From Vibrio proteolyticus NBRC 13287 (GTDB lineage: Bacteria > Pseudomonadota > Gammaproteobacteria > Enterobacterales > Vibrionaceae): 64,000 nucleotides of DNA. The stretch is taken from the NCBI RefSeq assembly GCF_000467125.1, contig NZ_BATJ01000004.1, positions 62,001 through 126,000 on the forward strand, given 5' to 3'. Positions 1 to 9,511 of the stretch are shown one piece after another. Position numbers and translations under genes: made by a program. Below the pieces are notes generated by a model that saw only the letters and a program-made list of their open reading frames with translations, did not search any database and was not told the DNA's origin. The first letter of the stretch is position 1; each line of letters begins with the position of its first letter.

Positions 1-60
1 TGTTACGTACTAAACGCGGTCCCTTAACGGGAAGTGGTGAAACGATGTCCTTATCCGCCA
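1..60 (-). CDS. Possible 5' end of a divergent gene (partial)
   Basis: Reading leftwards, an ATG at 58-60 opens a frame that stays open for 20 codons to the window edge (MADKDIVSPL and onward). Only a weak purine-rich stretch lies upstream. It would be divergent from cpdB. In related Vibrio genomes a cysteine/sirohaem-type gene may lie on this side of cpdB, but that is from memory and 20 residues are too few to identify a family. Confidence 0.3.
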
Positions 61-335
61 TATCTGCATTCCGTTTCCGATTGATGCAAGCATTATGGCG
101 CTGCGCTGTTATTACCTGAAATTCTAAAATTTCATTTTTTATTCGAATAACTGATAAGCAAATTAACTTTTGTCGATAAGTTCGCCAATTTCCGACCAAT
201 TTCTGAGAGATGCAGAACAAATACCGCCATCGTCATACCACCCGGTCACATTTTTCAGTAAGCCGTCATTCAGGTTTCACAGCAATTTGTTACATTAAAC
301 GGGTTTCTTTCTTCATTCAGTGGAGCTCACGCAAC
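61..335. promoter_or_regulatory. Intergenic region upstream of cpdB
   Basis: No convincing gene lies in this 275-bp stretch. It is AT-rich around 115-185 and holds a 7-bp inverted repeat (TGAAATT at 117-123, AATTTCA at 128-134) followed by six T. That could be a weak terminator reading right or part of an operator. The cpdB promoter should lie here, but I could not pick out unambiguous -35/-10 boxes. Confidence 0.4.
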
Positions 336-2297
336 ATGCACCTGGCAATCAAACCGATCACCGCCGCTGTTTTAGGCGGTATGCTGACCTTAGCCGGCCC
401 GGCAATGGCAGACACCATCAAACTGCGCATTATCGAAACCACGGATATCCATACCAATGTGATGGATTACGACTACTACAAAGATCAGCCGTCACCAAAA
501 ATCGGTCTGTCCCGCGCCGCAACCTTGGTCAAACAGGCACGGGCCGAAGTGACCAATAGCGTATTGGTTGACAACGGTGACCTGATCCAGGGCAGTCCGA
601 TGGGCGATTACATGGCGGCCAAAGGGCTCCAGCCAGGTGAAGTGCACCCGGTGTACAAAGCCATGAACCTATTGGGGTACGATGTGGGTAACATCGGTAA
701 TCATGAATTTAACTATGGCTTAGACTTTCTCAAAGAGTCGCTCAATGATGCTAACTTCCCGTACGTCAATGCCAATGTGTATGACGCCAAATCCGGTGAG
801 CATGCCTTCACGCCGTATCTGATCAAAACTCACACCTTTAAAGACACCGATGGCCAAGCGCATCAGGTGAAAGTGGGTTACATCGGTTTTGTGCCACCGC
901 AGATCCTAGTGTGGGATAAGAAAAACCTCGATGGCAAAGTGGTCGCACAAGATATTAAAGCCACCGCAGAAAAGCTGGTGCCGGAAATGCGAGCTCAGGG
1001 CGCCGACGTGATCGTGGCCATCCCACACTCGGGTGTCTCTTCGGATCCGTACAAAGTGGGCGCGGAAAACTCGGTTTACTACCTGACTCAGGTCGCCGGT
1101 ATTGACGCCATTGCGTTTGGTCACTCGCACGCGGTGTTCCCGAGCAAGGATTTTGCGTCCCTGCCGGGTGCCGATCTTCAGCAAGGCACCATCAACGGCG
1201 TGACCGCGGTGATGCCGGGGCGCTGGGGCAGCCATGTCGGTGTGATGGATTTGACGCTGAAACAGAAAGGCAATCAGTGGCAGGTGGTCGCCGGTCAGTC
1301 TCAGGCCCGGCCGATTTTCGACAAAACCAGCAACACCTCGCTGGCAAGCGCCGATCCGGGCATCGTCAGAGCGTTGCAAGCGGATCACGACGGTACACGT
1401 ACCTTCGTCAACCAGCCGATCGGTCAGGCCAGTGATGTGATGTACAGTTACCTGGCGCTGGTACAAGATGATCCGACGGTGCAAATCGTCAACCTGGCGC
1501 AGAAAGATTATGTCGAACGCTTTATTCAAGGCGACCCAGACTTAGATGGTCTGCCGGTACTGTCTGCTGCCGCTCCGTTTAAAGTCGGTGGACGTAAAAA
1601 TGATCCGGCTAACTTTACCGAAGTGGAAGCCGGTCAGCTTACTTTCCGCAACGCCGCCGATCTCTACCTCTATCCCAACACCCTGGTCACGATGAAAGTC
1701 ACCGGTCAGCAAGTCAAAGAGTGGCTGGAGTGCAGTGCGGGCCAGTTCAACCAGATTGACGTCAACAGCAGCCAGCCTCAGAGCCTGATCAACTGGGACG
1801 GTTTCCGTACCTACAATTTTGACGTTATGGACGGCGTCTCGTATCAGATTGACGTCACCCAGCCCGCTCGTTACGACGGAGACTGCCAGCTGATCCACCC
1901 CGACTCGCAGCGTATTGTCGGTCTGAGCTACCAGGGCAAAGCATTGGATCCTCAGCAGACCTTCCTGATCGCGACCAATAACTACCGCGCGTACAGCAAT
2001 AAGCTTCCGGGCACCGGCAGCCAGTACGTGGCGTTCGATGCGCCGGATGAGAACCGCAGTGTCGTGGCAGACTACATCTCCCGGGTCAGCAAAGAACAGG
2101 GCGAAGTGACACCCAATGCCGATAACAACTGGTCATTTGCTCCGATCCACAGTACGCAGAAACTCGATATTCGCTTTGAAACTTCACCCAGCGACAAAGC
2201 GGCACAGTTTATTCAAGCAAAAGGCCAGTCTCCGATGAGGCGTATTGGCAAGGACGACAACGGCTTTGCGGTTTATCAGTTGGATCTACAAAAATAG
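336..2297 (+). CDS. cpdB: 2',3'-cyclic-nucleotide 2'-phosphodiesterase / 3'-nucleotidase precursor
   Basis: Periplasmic bifunctional enzyme that hydrolyses 2',3'-cyclic nucleotides and 3'-nucleotides, a salvage step for extracellular RNA breakdown products. The 653-residue product starts with a Sec signal peptide (hydrophobic run ending in PAMA, cleavage near residue 25). A metallophosphoesterase domain follows with the expected metal ligands ([29 protein letters not shown]), then a 5'-nucleotidase C-terminal domain. The ATG at 336 was chosen over the in-frame one at 210 because it starts exactly at the signal peptide and follows TGGAG. The length fits the family. It is monocistronic, with a strong terminator directly downstream. 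Confidence 0.95.
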   Translation: MHLAIKPITAAVLGGMLTLAGPAMADTIKLRIIETTDIHTNVMDYDYYKDQPSPKIGLSRAATLVKQARAEVTNSVLVDNGDLIQGSPMGDYMAAKGLQPGEVHPVYKAMNLLGYDVGNIGNHEFNYGLDFLKESLNDANFPYVNANVYDAKSGEHAFTPYLIKTHTFKDTDGQAHQVKVGYIGFVPPQILVWDKKNLDGKVVAQDIKATAEKLVPEMRAQGADVIVAIPHSGVSSDPYKVGAENSVYYLTQVAGIDAIAFGHSHAVFPSKDFASLPGADLQQGTINGVTAVMPGRWGSHVGVMDLTLKQKGNQWQVVAGQSQARPIFDKTSNTSLASADPGIVRALQADHDGTRTFVNQPIGQASDVMYSYLALVQDDPTVQIVNLAQKDYVERFIQGDPDLDGLPVLSAAAPFKVGGRKNDPANFTEVEAGQLTFRNAADLYLYPNTLVTMKVTGQQVKEWLECSAGQFNQIDVNSSQPQSLINWDGFRTYNFDVMDGVSYQIDVTQPARYDGDCQLIHPDSQRIVGLSYQGKALDPQQTFLIATNNYRAYSNKLPGTGSQYVAFDAPDENRSVVADYISRVSKEQGEVTPNADNNWSFAPIHSTQKLDIRFETSPSDKAAQFIQAKGQSPMRRIGKDDNGFAVYQLDLQK

Positions 2298-2316
2298 CGC
2301 CAAGTTGGGTAGATTA

Positions 2317-2351
2317 AACAGCCACAGAGCACACTCTGTGGCTGTTTTGTT
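2317..2351 (+). terminator. cpdB rho-independent terminator
   Basis: A perfect 14-bp stem (AAACAGCCACAGAG / CTCTGTGGCTGTTT) with a 4-base loop CACA, followed by T-rich sequence. It starts 19 bases after the cpdB stop codon. Confidence 0.9.
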
Positions 2352-2366
2352 ATCGGAGAATCCATC

Positions 2367-2930
2367 ATGACTCACGCGTTTCGCCACCAGTTGCAACAGC
2401 ATCACTTCACCGCTGAGGAAATTGACCAGTTGCAACTCAGCGCTTCATTGCTTGAACTGCCCACCCGCCATATTCTGGTCAATCAGGGCGAACGCGCCAA
2501 CGAGATTTACTTTCTGCTGAGTGGCGTGTGTCATGCCAGTTACCTGACTGAAAATGGCCGTCAGTACAGCAAAGAATTCTATTGGGAGAACGACTGGCTG
2601 ATCGGCTTTGAAAGCCTGATCCAGGATGCTCCGTCACCTTACTTGCTGGAAACGCTGACGCCCAGCGAGCTGATGTGTCTGCCGTTGGCCACGCTGCTTC
2701 GCTGGCGCGCAGAGAAACACTCCATCTATCTCAAACTGCTGGAAACTCAGCTGATGTACAAAGAAAATAAAGAACGCTTTATGCTGTTGTACACTCCGGA
2801 AGAGCGGTATCGCCTGTTTTGCGTCCATTACCCGAACCTGCTCGCCCGCTTGAACGACTACCAAATCGCCGCGTATCTGGGCATTACTCCTATCAGCCTG
2901 AGCCGGATAAAAAAACGCGCCGGTAGTTAA
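2367..2930 (+). CDS. Crp/Fnr-family transcriptional regulator
   Basis: A 187-residue regulator. The N-terminal two thirds form a cyclic-nucleotide-binding-type beta barrel (ILVNQGERANEIYFLLSGV resembles the usual cNMP-domain glycine pattern). The C-terminus is a helix-turn-helix (YQIAAYLGITPISLSRIKK). It ends almost immediately after the recognition helix, so it lacks the wing of classical Crp. The position equivalent to Crp's cAMP-binding arginine is not evident, so the ligand is unknown. GGAG lies just upstream of the ATG. It is followed by an elaA-like gene on the same strand. Confidence 0.85.
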   Translation: MTHAFRHQLQQHHFTAEEIDQLQLSASLLELPTRHILVNQGERANEIYFLLSGVCHASYLTENGRQYSKEFYWENDWLIGFESLIQDAPSPYLLETLTPSELMCLPLATLLRWRAEKHSIYLKLLETQLMYKENKERFMLLYTPEERYRLFCVHYPNLLARLNDYQIAAYLGITPISLSRIKKRAGS

Positions 2931-2998
2931 CAATTGTTAATGCCGACGCAGGCACCACTTGCTACAGTCGACGCATGATGAATAATTGAGTACCCGCC

Positions 2999-3451
2999 AT
3001 GATCACCTGGCACTGCCTGACGTTTTCCCAACTCACGACTGAGCAGCTCTATCAGCTGCTGCAACTGCGCGTCGACGTATTTGTCGTCGAGCAAACCTGC
3101 CCCTATCCCGAACTGGATGGTAAAGACCGCCAGCCAGGAGTTCACCACCTGCTCGGCTACTTTGACGATCAACTCGTTGCCTGCGCACGGCTACTGCCCG
3201 CTGGCATCAGTTATCCGAGCATCAGTATTGGCCGGGTTGCCACTGCCGCCAATGCACGTGGCCACGGACTGGGCCATCAACTGCTGCAACAAGCCCTCAC
3301 ACACTGCGCACAATTGTGGCCGGGCGAAGCGATTGAAATAGGTGCCCAAGAGCATTTACAAAGCTTCTATCAGCAATACGGGTTTGCCCGCACCTCCGAG
3401 ACCTATCTGGAAGACGGCATTCCCCATATTGACATGAAGCGAGCAGGTTAA
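2999..3451 (+). CDS. elaA: GNAT acetyltransferase, ElaA family
   Basis: A 150-residue GCN5-related N-acetyltransferase of the ElaA type, presumed to use acetyl-CoA with an unknown acceptor. The family start pattern (RVDVFVVEQTCPYPELDG) is at residues 24-41. The acetyl-CoA pyrophosphate-binding loop is visible as RGHGLGHQLL near residues 82-91. The C-terminal YGFARTSETYLEDGIPHIDM is typical of ElaA. It is closely followed by a transporter gene, with only 4 bases between the stop codon and the proposed TTG start, so the two are probably co-transcribed. Confidence 0.88.
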   Translation: MITWHCLTFSQLTTEQLYQLLQLRVDVFVVEQTCPYPELDGKDRQPGVHHLLGYFDDQLVACARLLPAGISYPSISIGRVATAANARGHGLGHQLLQQALTHCAQLWPGEAIEIGAQEHLQSFYQQYGFARTSETYLEDGIPHIDMKRAG

Positions 3452-3455
3452 GATC

Positions 3456-4373
3456 TTGGGGCGTACACCGACCGCCCTGGCTCTGGGGCTGCTTATCTTC
3501 GGTAATCTGGCTGCATCGTTGTCCGATGTGATGGTCAAACTGCTCGAAGGCAGTATCTCACCACTGCAGTATATGTTCGTCCGCCAGTTGTTCGCCGTGC
3601 TGCTCATCGCCCCATTGTGGTGGCGTCAGCCACGTGCACAGCGACGGTTACAGCAAGTGGGCGTCACGCTGATCCGCGCCCATTTGATCTTGATTGGCAG
3701 CGGTTGCATGATGGTGGCGATTACCCACATGACCCTGGCGACCGCCAACGCGGTCTTTTACGCAGCGCCGCTGCTGATGCTGCCATTATCAATCTGGCTC
3801 CTCAACGAACGTCCCGGGCTGGGTAAAGTGCTGGCAACCGTGTTCGGCTTTATCGGCGTACTGGTGGTCCTGCGTCCATCGCAATTTCACTGGGCGGCGC
3901 TGTTTGCGCTTGGCACCGCCACGACCTTGGCGCTGTTCAACGTACTGGTACGAAAGCTCCCCGCCGATCAACCCGTCATCACCACCTTGTTCTGGACCAG
4001 CCTGCTGTCGCTGCCCAGTGCCGCGCTGCTGGCCTGGGTGCAGTGGCAACCACTTTCAGTTGACGCCTTGATCTTGGTGGCCGCCAGTGCCGCTTTTGTA
4101 CTGACGTACAATGGCCTGGCCGTGATGGCGTATCAGCGTGCACCAGCGAATCACATTGCGCTGGCCGAATATTCTGGATTGATTTTTGTCGCCGTCATCG
4201 GCTGGGTGTGGTTTGCGGAACGGCTGGATGGGATCACACTACTGGGAATTGCTTTGATTGTGTTGCCATTGATGCCACTGCGCCTGCTGCGCAATGGCAT
4301 TCGCCGGCCAAGGTTATTTACTGCGGCCAAACCCACCGCTAGACAGACGGAAAAACATCACCGCACCGGATGA
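3456..4373 (+). CDS. DMT-superfamily (EamA) inner-membrane transporter
   Basis: A 305-residue protein with about ten hydrophobic segments arranged as two EamA repeats, typical of drug/metabolite transporters. The substrate cannot be read from sequence. No ATG fits the N-terminus; the TTG at 3456 is the likely start, 4 bases after the acetyltransferase stop. The last 60 bases overlap the 3' end of the convergent ytfB-like gene on the other strand. The C-terminal tail is basic and hydrophilic. Confidence 0.82.
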   Translation: MGRTPTALALGLLIFGNLAASLSDVMVKLLEGSISPLQYMFVRQLFAVLLIAPLWWRQPRAQRRLQQVGVTLIRAHLILIGSGCMMVAITHMTLATANAVFYAAPLLMLPLSIWLLNERPGLGKVLATVFGFIGVLVVLRPSQFHWAALFALGTATTLALFNVLVRKLPADQPVITTLFWTSLLSLPSAALLAWVQWQPLSVDALILVAASAAFVLTYNGLAVMAYQRAPANHIALAEYSGLIFVAVIGWVWFAERLDGITLLGIALIVLPLMPLRLLRNGIRRPRLFTAAKPTARQTEKHHRTG

Positions 4374-4943
4374 TTTTTCCAGTTGCAGCATGTCCAACTG
4401 GCCATCGGCTTCGAGTTTAAAGCGGATCAACTGACCCACTTTGATCTGACTGAGCGGCTTATCGCTGCCTTCAACCTGCACCAGTGCATTCAAGTCAGCC
4501 ATCGGCAAACCAATATTGCGAAAGACCTGTGCCAGAGTGTCGCCCTTTTTGACCGTGTACTCTTTCCAGATTTCACCGCTTGTACGCTTGGCGGCGTCCT
4601 GACGCGCCGCATCAGATGCCGTCTGTCCGCTCTGCTCACTCAAACCGGTGGTATTGATATTCAGTTCGATACGCTGACTTTCCGGTTCAGTTTGCGGCTT
4701 AGGCTCGGGAACCGGCACCAGCATTAAGATCAGCACCACAGGCACCAATACCATCAGCGCCCGTTGATGTAACTTAGGCAAACGCTGCCAGCAGGCGCTC
4801 AGCCGCTGTCGATTCCATTGTTGCCAATCGATCTGTTTCAGATTGATTTTTTGCAGATAAGCGTGCCAGTCAATCTGAGACCATTTTTCTTTCGCCAGCG
4901 CGACATAGTCCGTTTTCGGTTGCTTTCTCTTGCGACGATTCAT
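4314..4943 (-). CDS. OapA/YtfB-like cell-envelope protein with LysM-type domain
   Basis: A 209-residue protein. The basic cytoplasmic N-terminus is followed by one membrane helix near residues 63-78 (ALMVLVPVVLILMLVPV), a polar linker, and a C-terminal LysM-like OapA domain (YTVKKGDTLAQVFRNIGLP, near residues 129-147). E. coli YtfB has the same design, binds glycan at the division site, and is also encoded divergently next to fklB. A role in cell division or envelope binding is inferred by this homology and synteny. The 3' end overlaps the DMT transporter gene by 60 bp. Confidence 0.83.
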   Translation of the reverse strand: MNRRKRKQPKTDYVALAKEKWSQIDWHAYLQKINLKQIDWQQWNRQRLSACWQRLPKLHQRALMVLVPVVLILMLVPVPEPKPQTEPESQRIELNINTTGLSEQSGQTASDAARQDAAKRTSGEIWKEYTVKKGDTLAQVFRNIGLPMADLNALVQVEGSDKPLSQIKVGQLIRFKLEADGQLDMLQLEKSSGAVMFFRLSSGGFGRSK

Positions 4944-5179
4944 TGCTTATCCGCCTCCTAAATCCTATGTGCACAGTGTAAAAAAAGTCAGCCGACTAGT
5001 ATAGGCATATTGAGATTCCTACGTCATACCTTCGCAAAATCTTACCAGTTTTCTACCGGAGTAAGAGAATCATCACACTGTTTCCGATTGCTGCCCCTTT
5101 GACCACTGCGGGATTTGATCCTCGATCTAATGCTGGTATCCTGTCAGGTTCATTCTCAAGCGAAAAAAGAGCGACATTC

Positions 5180-5800
5180 ATGTCTGAAGTTAAATTTGAA
5201 ACTGTCGAGCAAAAAGCAAGCTACGGCATCGGTCTACAAATGGGTCAGCAACTGGCTGGCAGCGGTCTGGAAGGCCTGAACGTTGATGCAATCGCCGCCG
5301 GTATTGCGACAGCTCTGGTTGGCGAGATGCCAGCGATTGAAATCGATGATATCAACCAGGCACTGCAAGAAATGCACACACGCGCCGAAGCAGCTCGTCA
5401 GGAAGCGGCGAAAGCAGCGGCGGCAGACGGTGAAGCGTTCCTGAAGGACAACGCTCTGCGTTCAGAAGTGACGGTACTGGAATCAGGTCTGCAATATGAA
5501 GTCCTGACTGAAGGTAACGGTGAAATCCCAACAGCAGACAAGCAAGTTCGCGTGCACTACCACGGTGAACTGACCGACGGTACTGTTTTCGACAGCTCGG
5601 TATCACGTGGCCAACCAGCTGAATTCCCAGTAACTGGCGTGATCAAAGGTTGGGTAGAAGCACTGCAACTGATGCCTGTTGGCTCGAAGTGGAAACTGTA
5701 CATTCCTCAGGATCTGGCTTACGGTGAACGTGGTGCTGGTGCAGCAATCCCACCGTTTGCAGCACTTGTCTTTGAAGTTGAGCTACTGGACATCCTGTAA
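5180..5800 (+). CDS. fklB: FKBP-type peptidyl-prolyl cis-trans isomerase FklB
   Basis: A folding catalyst of 206 residues. The N-terminal helical dimerisation domain covers about residues 1-90. The C-terminal FKBP domain shows [18 protein letters not shown] and the conserved [14 protein letters not shown]. There is no signal peptide, so it is cytoplasmic like E. coli FklB. An in-frame start exists at 5099, but the ATG at 5180 begins the conserved sequence [18 protein letters not shown]. It is divergent from the ytfB-like gene, as in E. coli. Confidence 0.94.
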   Translation: MSEVKFETVEQKASYGIGLQMGQQLAGSGLEGLNVDAIAAGIATALVGEMPAIEIDDINQALQEMHTRAEAARQEAAKAAAADGEAFLKDNALRSEVTVLESGLQYEVLTEGNGEIPTADKQVRVHYHGELTDGTVFDSSVSRGQPAEFPVTGVIKGWVEALQLMPVGSKWKLYIPQDLAYGERGAGAAIPPFAALVFEVELLDIL

Positions 5801-5822
5801 TCTCATTACTTCAATTATGATG

Positions 5823-5850
5823 AAACGGCGCCACGGCGCCGTTTTTTATT
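5823..5850 (+). terminator. fklB rho-independent terminator
   Basis: GC-rich stem AACGGCGCC / GGCGCCGTT (5824-5843) followed by a run of T, starting 23 bases after the fklB stop. Confidence 0.88.
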
Positions 5851-5868
5851 GTGTGAAGGGAAGTGTCT

Positions 5869-6312
5869 GTGAAAAAAACCTACCTCATCATCCTGTCCGC
5901 CCTCAGTCTGCTCGGCCCGATGAGTACGCCCGCTGCGGATGAACTGGATGAACTCATCGCCCGCAATCTGCAAAACCGCGAAGAGCATGGGTTATTGACC
6001 GAACTGCGCTCACATCTCCCCCTGACCAATCGTCAGGCCGCAATGGGCAGTATTGCACTGCTATTACAGGCCAGCCAGCAACTGGATCTGAAGCAGCTTG
6101 ATGAATTGAATCACTTGTTACCCAGCCTGGATTTAGAAGAAGCGTATTACGCTCGCGACACCTATCGGTTAAAGGTCGCAGAGGTCTTTGTCAATGAGGG
6201 GTTGGACAGTGCCATGGCGGAGGTCTTCGCGCCTTTGATACTGGAGTACTTACAGCACAAAGGGGCATCGGCAACGCTGCTGACTCAGCTTGAGAAAATC
6301 TGGCAATTCTGA
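5869..6312 (+). CDS. Small exported protein of unknown function
   Basis: About 147 residues with an N-terminal signal peptide (KKTYLIILSALSLLGPMSTPAA) and a mainly helical, leucine-rich acidic remainder. I recognise no domain. GTG at 5869 is preferred over GTG at 5863 because GAAGGG at 5855-5860 sits 8 bases upstream of it. It lies between the fklB terminator and the terminator shared with the convergent rplQ. Small periplasmic proteins at this position occur in other vibrios; the function is unknown. Confidence 0.7.
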   Translation: MKKTYLIILSALSLLGPMSTPAADELDELIARNLQNREEHGLLTELRSHLPLTNRQAAMGSIALLLQASQQLDLKQLDELNHLLPSLDLEEAYYARDTYRLKVAEVFVNEGLDSAMAEVFAPLILEYLQHKGASATLLTQLEKIWQF

Positions 6313-6337
6313 GCGGAGCCAAAGGCCAAATAAACAA

Positions 6338-6366
6338 AAAGCCGGGCGATTGCCCGGCTTTGTGTT
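6338..6366. terminator. Terminator of the alpha operon (shared, bidirectional)
   Basis: A 10-bp stem AAAGCCGGGC / GCCCGGCTTT with a 4-base loop. On the minus strand it is followed by TTTTTG, ending the rplQ transcript. On the plus strand TTTGTGTTC follows, so it can also stop the small exported-protein gene. Confidence 0.9.
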
Positions 6367-6380
6367 CTTACGAACTCTGA

Positions 6381-6767
<387 letters not shown>

Positions 6768-6790
6768 CTAATCCTTCTAACTAGTATCGA

Positions 6791-7783
6791 TTAATCTTCA
6801 GCGATAGATGCTGGTGGCCAGTTTTCTAGGCGCATGCCCAGTGACAGACCACGTGATGCAAGTACGTCTTTAATCTCAGTAAGAGATTTTTTACCCAGGT
6901 TAGGCGTTTTAAGTAGCTCAACCTCAGTACGCTGTACAAGATCACCGATGTAGTGAATCGCTTCTGCTTTCAGACAGTTAGCAGAGCGAACTGTTAGTTC
7001 AAGATCGTCTACAGGACGCAGTAGGATCGGATCGAACTCTGGCTTCTCTTCTTTCTCCTCAGGAACTCGTACATCACGCAGATCTACGAATGCATCCAGT
7101 TGTTCAGCAAGGATTGTTGCTGCACGACGGATTGCTTCCTCAGGTTCAAGAGTACCGTTCGTTTCCATATCGATAACAAGCTTGTCCAGGTCAGTGCGCT
7201 GCTCAACACGTGCTGCTTCAACAGAGTAGGCAATTTTGTCTACTGGGCTGTAAGTAGCATCAACAAGCAAACGACCGATAGGACGCTCATCTTCTTCAGT
7301 ATGGATACGAGCAGAAGCCGGAACATAACCACGACCACGTTCCACTTTAATGCGCATAGCGATTTCAGCGTTGTCATCCGTTAGGTGACAAATAACGTGT
7401 TCAGGGTTTGCGATCTCTACATCACCATCATGGGTGATGTCACCTGCAACCACAGGGCCCGAGCCTGATTTGTTTAGTGTAATGAACACTTCATCTTTGC
7501 CTTCGGCAACGCGAACAGCCAGACCTTTCAGGTTAAGAAGTATCTCTAAGATATCTTCCTGAACGCCTTCTTTAGTGCTGTACTCGTGTAGTACGCCTTC
7601 AATCTCTACTTCTGTTACCGCACAACCCGGCATAGAAGACAGAAGAATACGGCGAAGTGCATTACCCAGAGTATGGCCAAAACCACGCTCTAACGGCTCA
7701 AGAGTTACTTTTGCGTGAGTCGTGCTGATCTGTTCGATGTCAACAAGACGTGGCTTAAGAAATTCTGTTACAGAACCCTGCAT
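6791..7783 (-). CDS. rpoA: DNA-directed RNA polymerase subunit alpha
   Basis: A 330-residue alpha subunit. The N-terminal dimerisation/assembly domain includes [18 protein letters not shown] flexible acidic linker around residues 235-250 leads to the C-terminal domain (near 255-330) that contacts UP elements and activators such as CRP. The C-terminal [19 protein letters not shown] and [19 protein letters not shown] are the known DNA-contact helices. It sits between rpsD and rplQ, as in all Vibrio and E. coli alpha operons. Confidence 0.98.
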   Translation of the reverse strand: MQGSVTEFLKPRLVDIEQISTTHAKVTLEPLERGFGHTLGNALRRILLSSMPGCAVTEVEIEGVLHEYSTKEGVQEDILEILLNLKGLAVRVAEGKDEVFITLNKSGSGPVVAGDITHDGDVEIANPEHVICHLTDDNAEIAMRIKVERGRGYVPASARIHTEEDERPIGRLLVDATYSPVDKIAYSVEAARVEQRTDLDKLVIDMETNGTLEPEEAIRRAATILAEQLDAFVDLRDVRVPEEKEEKPEFDPILLRPVDDLELTVRSANCLKAEAIHYIGDLVQRTEVELLKTPNLGKKSLTEIKDVLASRGLSLGMRLENWPPASIAED

Positions 7784-7807
7784 TGTGTCCTCTCTTTAGT
7801 TTAAACC

Positions 7808-8428
7808 TTACTTAGAGTAAAGCTCGACGATCAATTGTTCGTTGATGTCAGCAGACAGGTCAGAACGTTCAGGCATACGCTTGAAAGTACCTTCCATATT
7901 ACCAGCATCTACTTCAATCCAAGTTGGTTTTTCGCGTTGTTCTGCAACTTCCAGAGCCGCTTTAACACGAGCTTGCTTTTTCGCTTTCTCGCGGATAGAA
8001 ACAACGTCGTTTGCCGCAACTTTGAAAGAAGGAACGTTTACAACTTTACCGTTAACCAGGATAGCTTTGTGGCTAACCAGCTGACGTGCTTCTGCGCGAG
8101 TTGCGCCAAAGCCCATGCGGTAAACTACGTTATCAAGACGACCTTCAAGAAGCTGAAGCAGGTTTTCACCTGTGTTGCCCTTCAGACGAGCAGCTTCTTT
8201 GTAGTAGTTACGGAATTGTTTTTCTAGAACGCCGTACATGCGACGTACTTTTTGCTTCTCACGAAGCTGAACGCCATACTCAGATAGACGACCGCGACGA
8301 GCGCCGTGTACACCTGGTGCGTTATCAATTTTACACTTGGTATCGATCGCGCGTACACCTGACTTAAGGAACAAGTCAGTGCCTTCGCGACGGCTAAGCT
8401 TCAGCTTAGGACCCAAATATCTTGCCAT
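7808..8428 (-). CDS. rpsD: 30S ribosomal protein S4
   Basis: A 206-residue primary 16S rRNA-binding protein with the [20 protein letters not shown] start and an S4 RNA-binding domain around residues 96-156. In E. coli, S4 is also the translational repressor of this operon, binding the leader ahead of rpsM. A similar leader structure is visible here at 9225-9300. This S4 lacks the zinc-binding cysteine cluster found in some bacteria. Confidence 0.98.
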   Translation of the reverse strand: MARYLGPKLKLSRREGTDLFLKSGVRAIDTKCKIDNAPGVHGARRGRLSEYGVQLREKQKVRRMYGVLEKQFRNYYKEAARLKGNTGENLLQLLEGRLDNVVYRMGFGATRAEARQLVSHKAILVNGKVVNVPSFKVAANDVVSIREKAKKQARVKAALEVAEQREKPTWIEVDAGNMEGTFKRMPERSDLSADINEQLIVELYSK

Positions 8429-8455
8429 GATCTTTCTCCAATCTTCCCAGAAACG

Positions 8456-8851
<396 letters not shown>

Positions 8852-8863
8852 CTACCTTCCCGA

Positions 8864-9220
8864 TTATTTCTTGATCGGCTTACGCGGACCCTTACGGGTG
8901 CGAGCGTTGGTTTTAGTACGCTGTCCACGTAGTGGTAGACTGCGACGATGACGAAGACCACGGTAACAGCCAAGGTCCATAAGACGCTTGATGTTCATAG
9001 ATACTTCACGACGTAGATCACCTTCTACAGTGTACTTAGCTACACCATCACGCAGTTGATCGATCTGCTCTTCAGTTAGTTCACTGATCTTAACATTTTC
9101 AGCAATACCCACTTCAGCTAGGATAGCTTGAGAGCGAGTTTTACCGATGCCGTAGATCGCAGTTAATGCGATAACAGCATGTTTCTGATCAGGAATGTTA
9201 ATGCCTGCAATACGGGCCAT
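8864..9220 (-). CDS. rpsM: 30S ribosomal protein S13
   Basis: A 118-residue head protein that contacts the P-site tRNA and L5. Start [19 protein letters not shown]; basic C-terminal tail ([15 protein letters not shown]) that reaches the P site. First gene of the alpha operon. Its start is preceded by TTAGGAGTG and by the folded leader annotated separately, so its translation probably sets the level of the whole operon. Confidence 0.98.
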   Translation of the reverse strand: MARIAGINIPDQKHAVIALTAIYGIGKTRSQAILAEVGIAENVKISELTEEQIDQLRDGVAKYTVEGDLRREVSMNIKRLMDLGCYRGLRHRRSLPLRGQRTKTNARTRKGPRKPIKK

Positions 9221-9300
9221 TATTCACTCCTAAGTGTTTCTATAAAAGAATTAGCCGCAGCAAAGCCCGTAGAGGATACGCTGCGGGATACTACTTCTTT
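9221..9300 (-). promoter_or_regulatory. Alpha-operon leader, probable S4-binding pseudoknot
   Basis: On the minus strand the leader contains CCCGCAGCGTATCC, then ACGGGCTTTGCTGCGG, then the Shine-Dalgarno region AGGAGTG. The CGCAGC and GCTGCG arms pair, and the GTATCC...ACGGGCTTT core matches the E. coli alpha leader as I recall it. In E. coli this forms a nested pseudoknot to which S4 binds to block rpsM translation. The same role here is inference from similarity and position. Confidence 0.7.
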
Positions 9301-9323
9301 TGCACGCAAAAGGTAGGCCGAGG

Positions 9324-9352
9324 AATATACTCGACACTACCTTATATTTCAA
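9324..9352 (-). promoter_or_regulatory. Alpha-operon promoter (rpsM)
   Basis: Minus-strand -35 TTGAAA (9347-9352), a 17-base spacer, then -10 TATATT (9324-9329). It lies between rpmJ and rpsM, so the alpha operon can be started separately from spc. Confidence 0.75.
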
Positions 9353-9370
9353 GTAAAAATTTCTGCTCAA

Positions 9371-9484
9371 TTAGCCTTGGCGCTGCTTGTGCTTTGGCTC
9401 ACTGCAAATTACGCGAACAACACCGTTACGCTTGATTACTTTACAGTTACGGCAGATTTTTTTAACGGAAGCACGAACTTTCAT
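9371..9484 (-). CDS. rpmJ: 50S ribosomal protein L36
   Basis: A 37-residue protein, [20 protein letters not shown] and onward to the basic end PKHKQRQG. It carries the zinc-ribbon ligands C11, C14, C27 and H32, so it is the zinc-binding (C+) paralogue. It follows secY by 27 bases and is the last gene of the spc operon. Confidence 0.97.
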
Positions 9485-9511
9485 TGCTAAACTCCGTAAA
9501 TGAAATCTGAA

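Noticed and set aside
1..119. Plus-strand frame from position 3 to the stop near 119 as the tail of an upstream gene
   Set aside because: The peptide has no recognisable pattern; the minus-strand ATG at 58-60 is an equally good or better explanation, and neither is proved.
7100..8367. Several open frames of about 80-130 codons opposite rpoA and rpsD
   Set aside because: Their products are rich in Phe, Thr, Ser and Cys, typical of antisense frames over highly expressed ribosomal genes.
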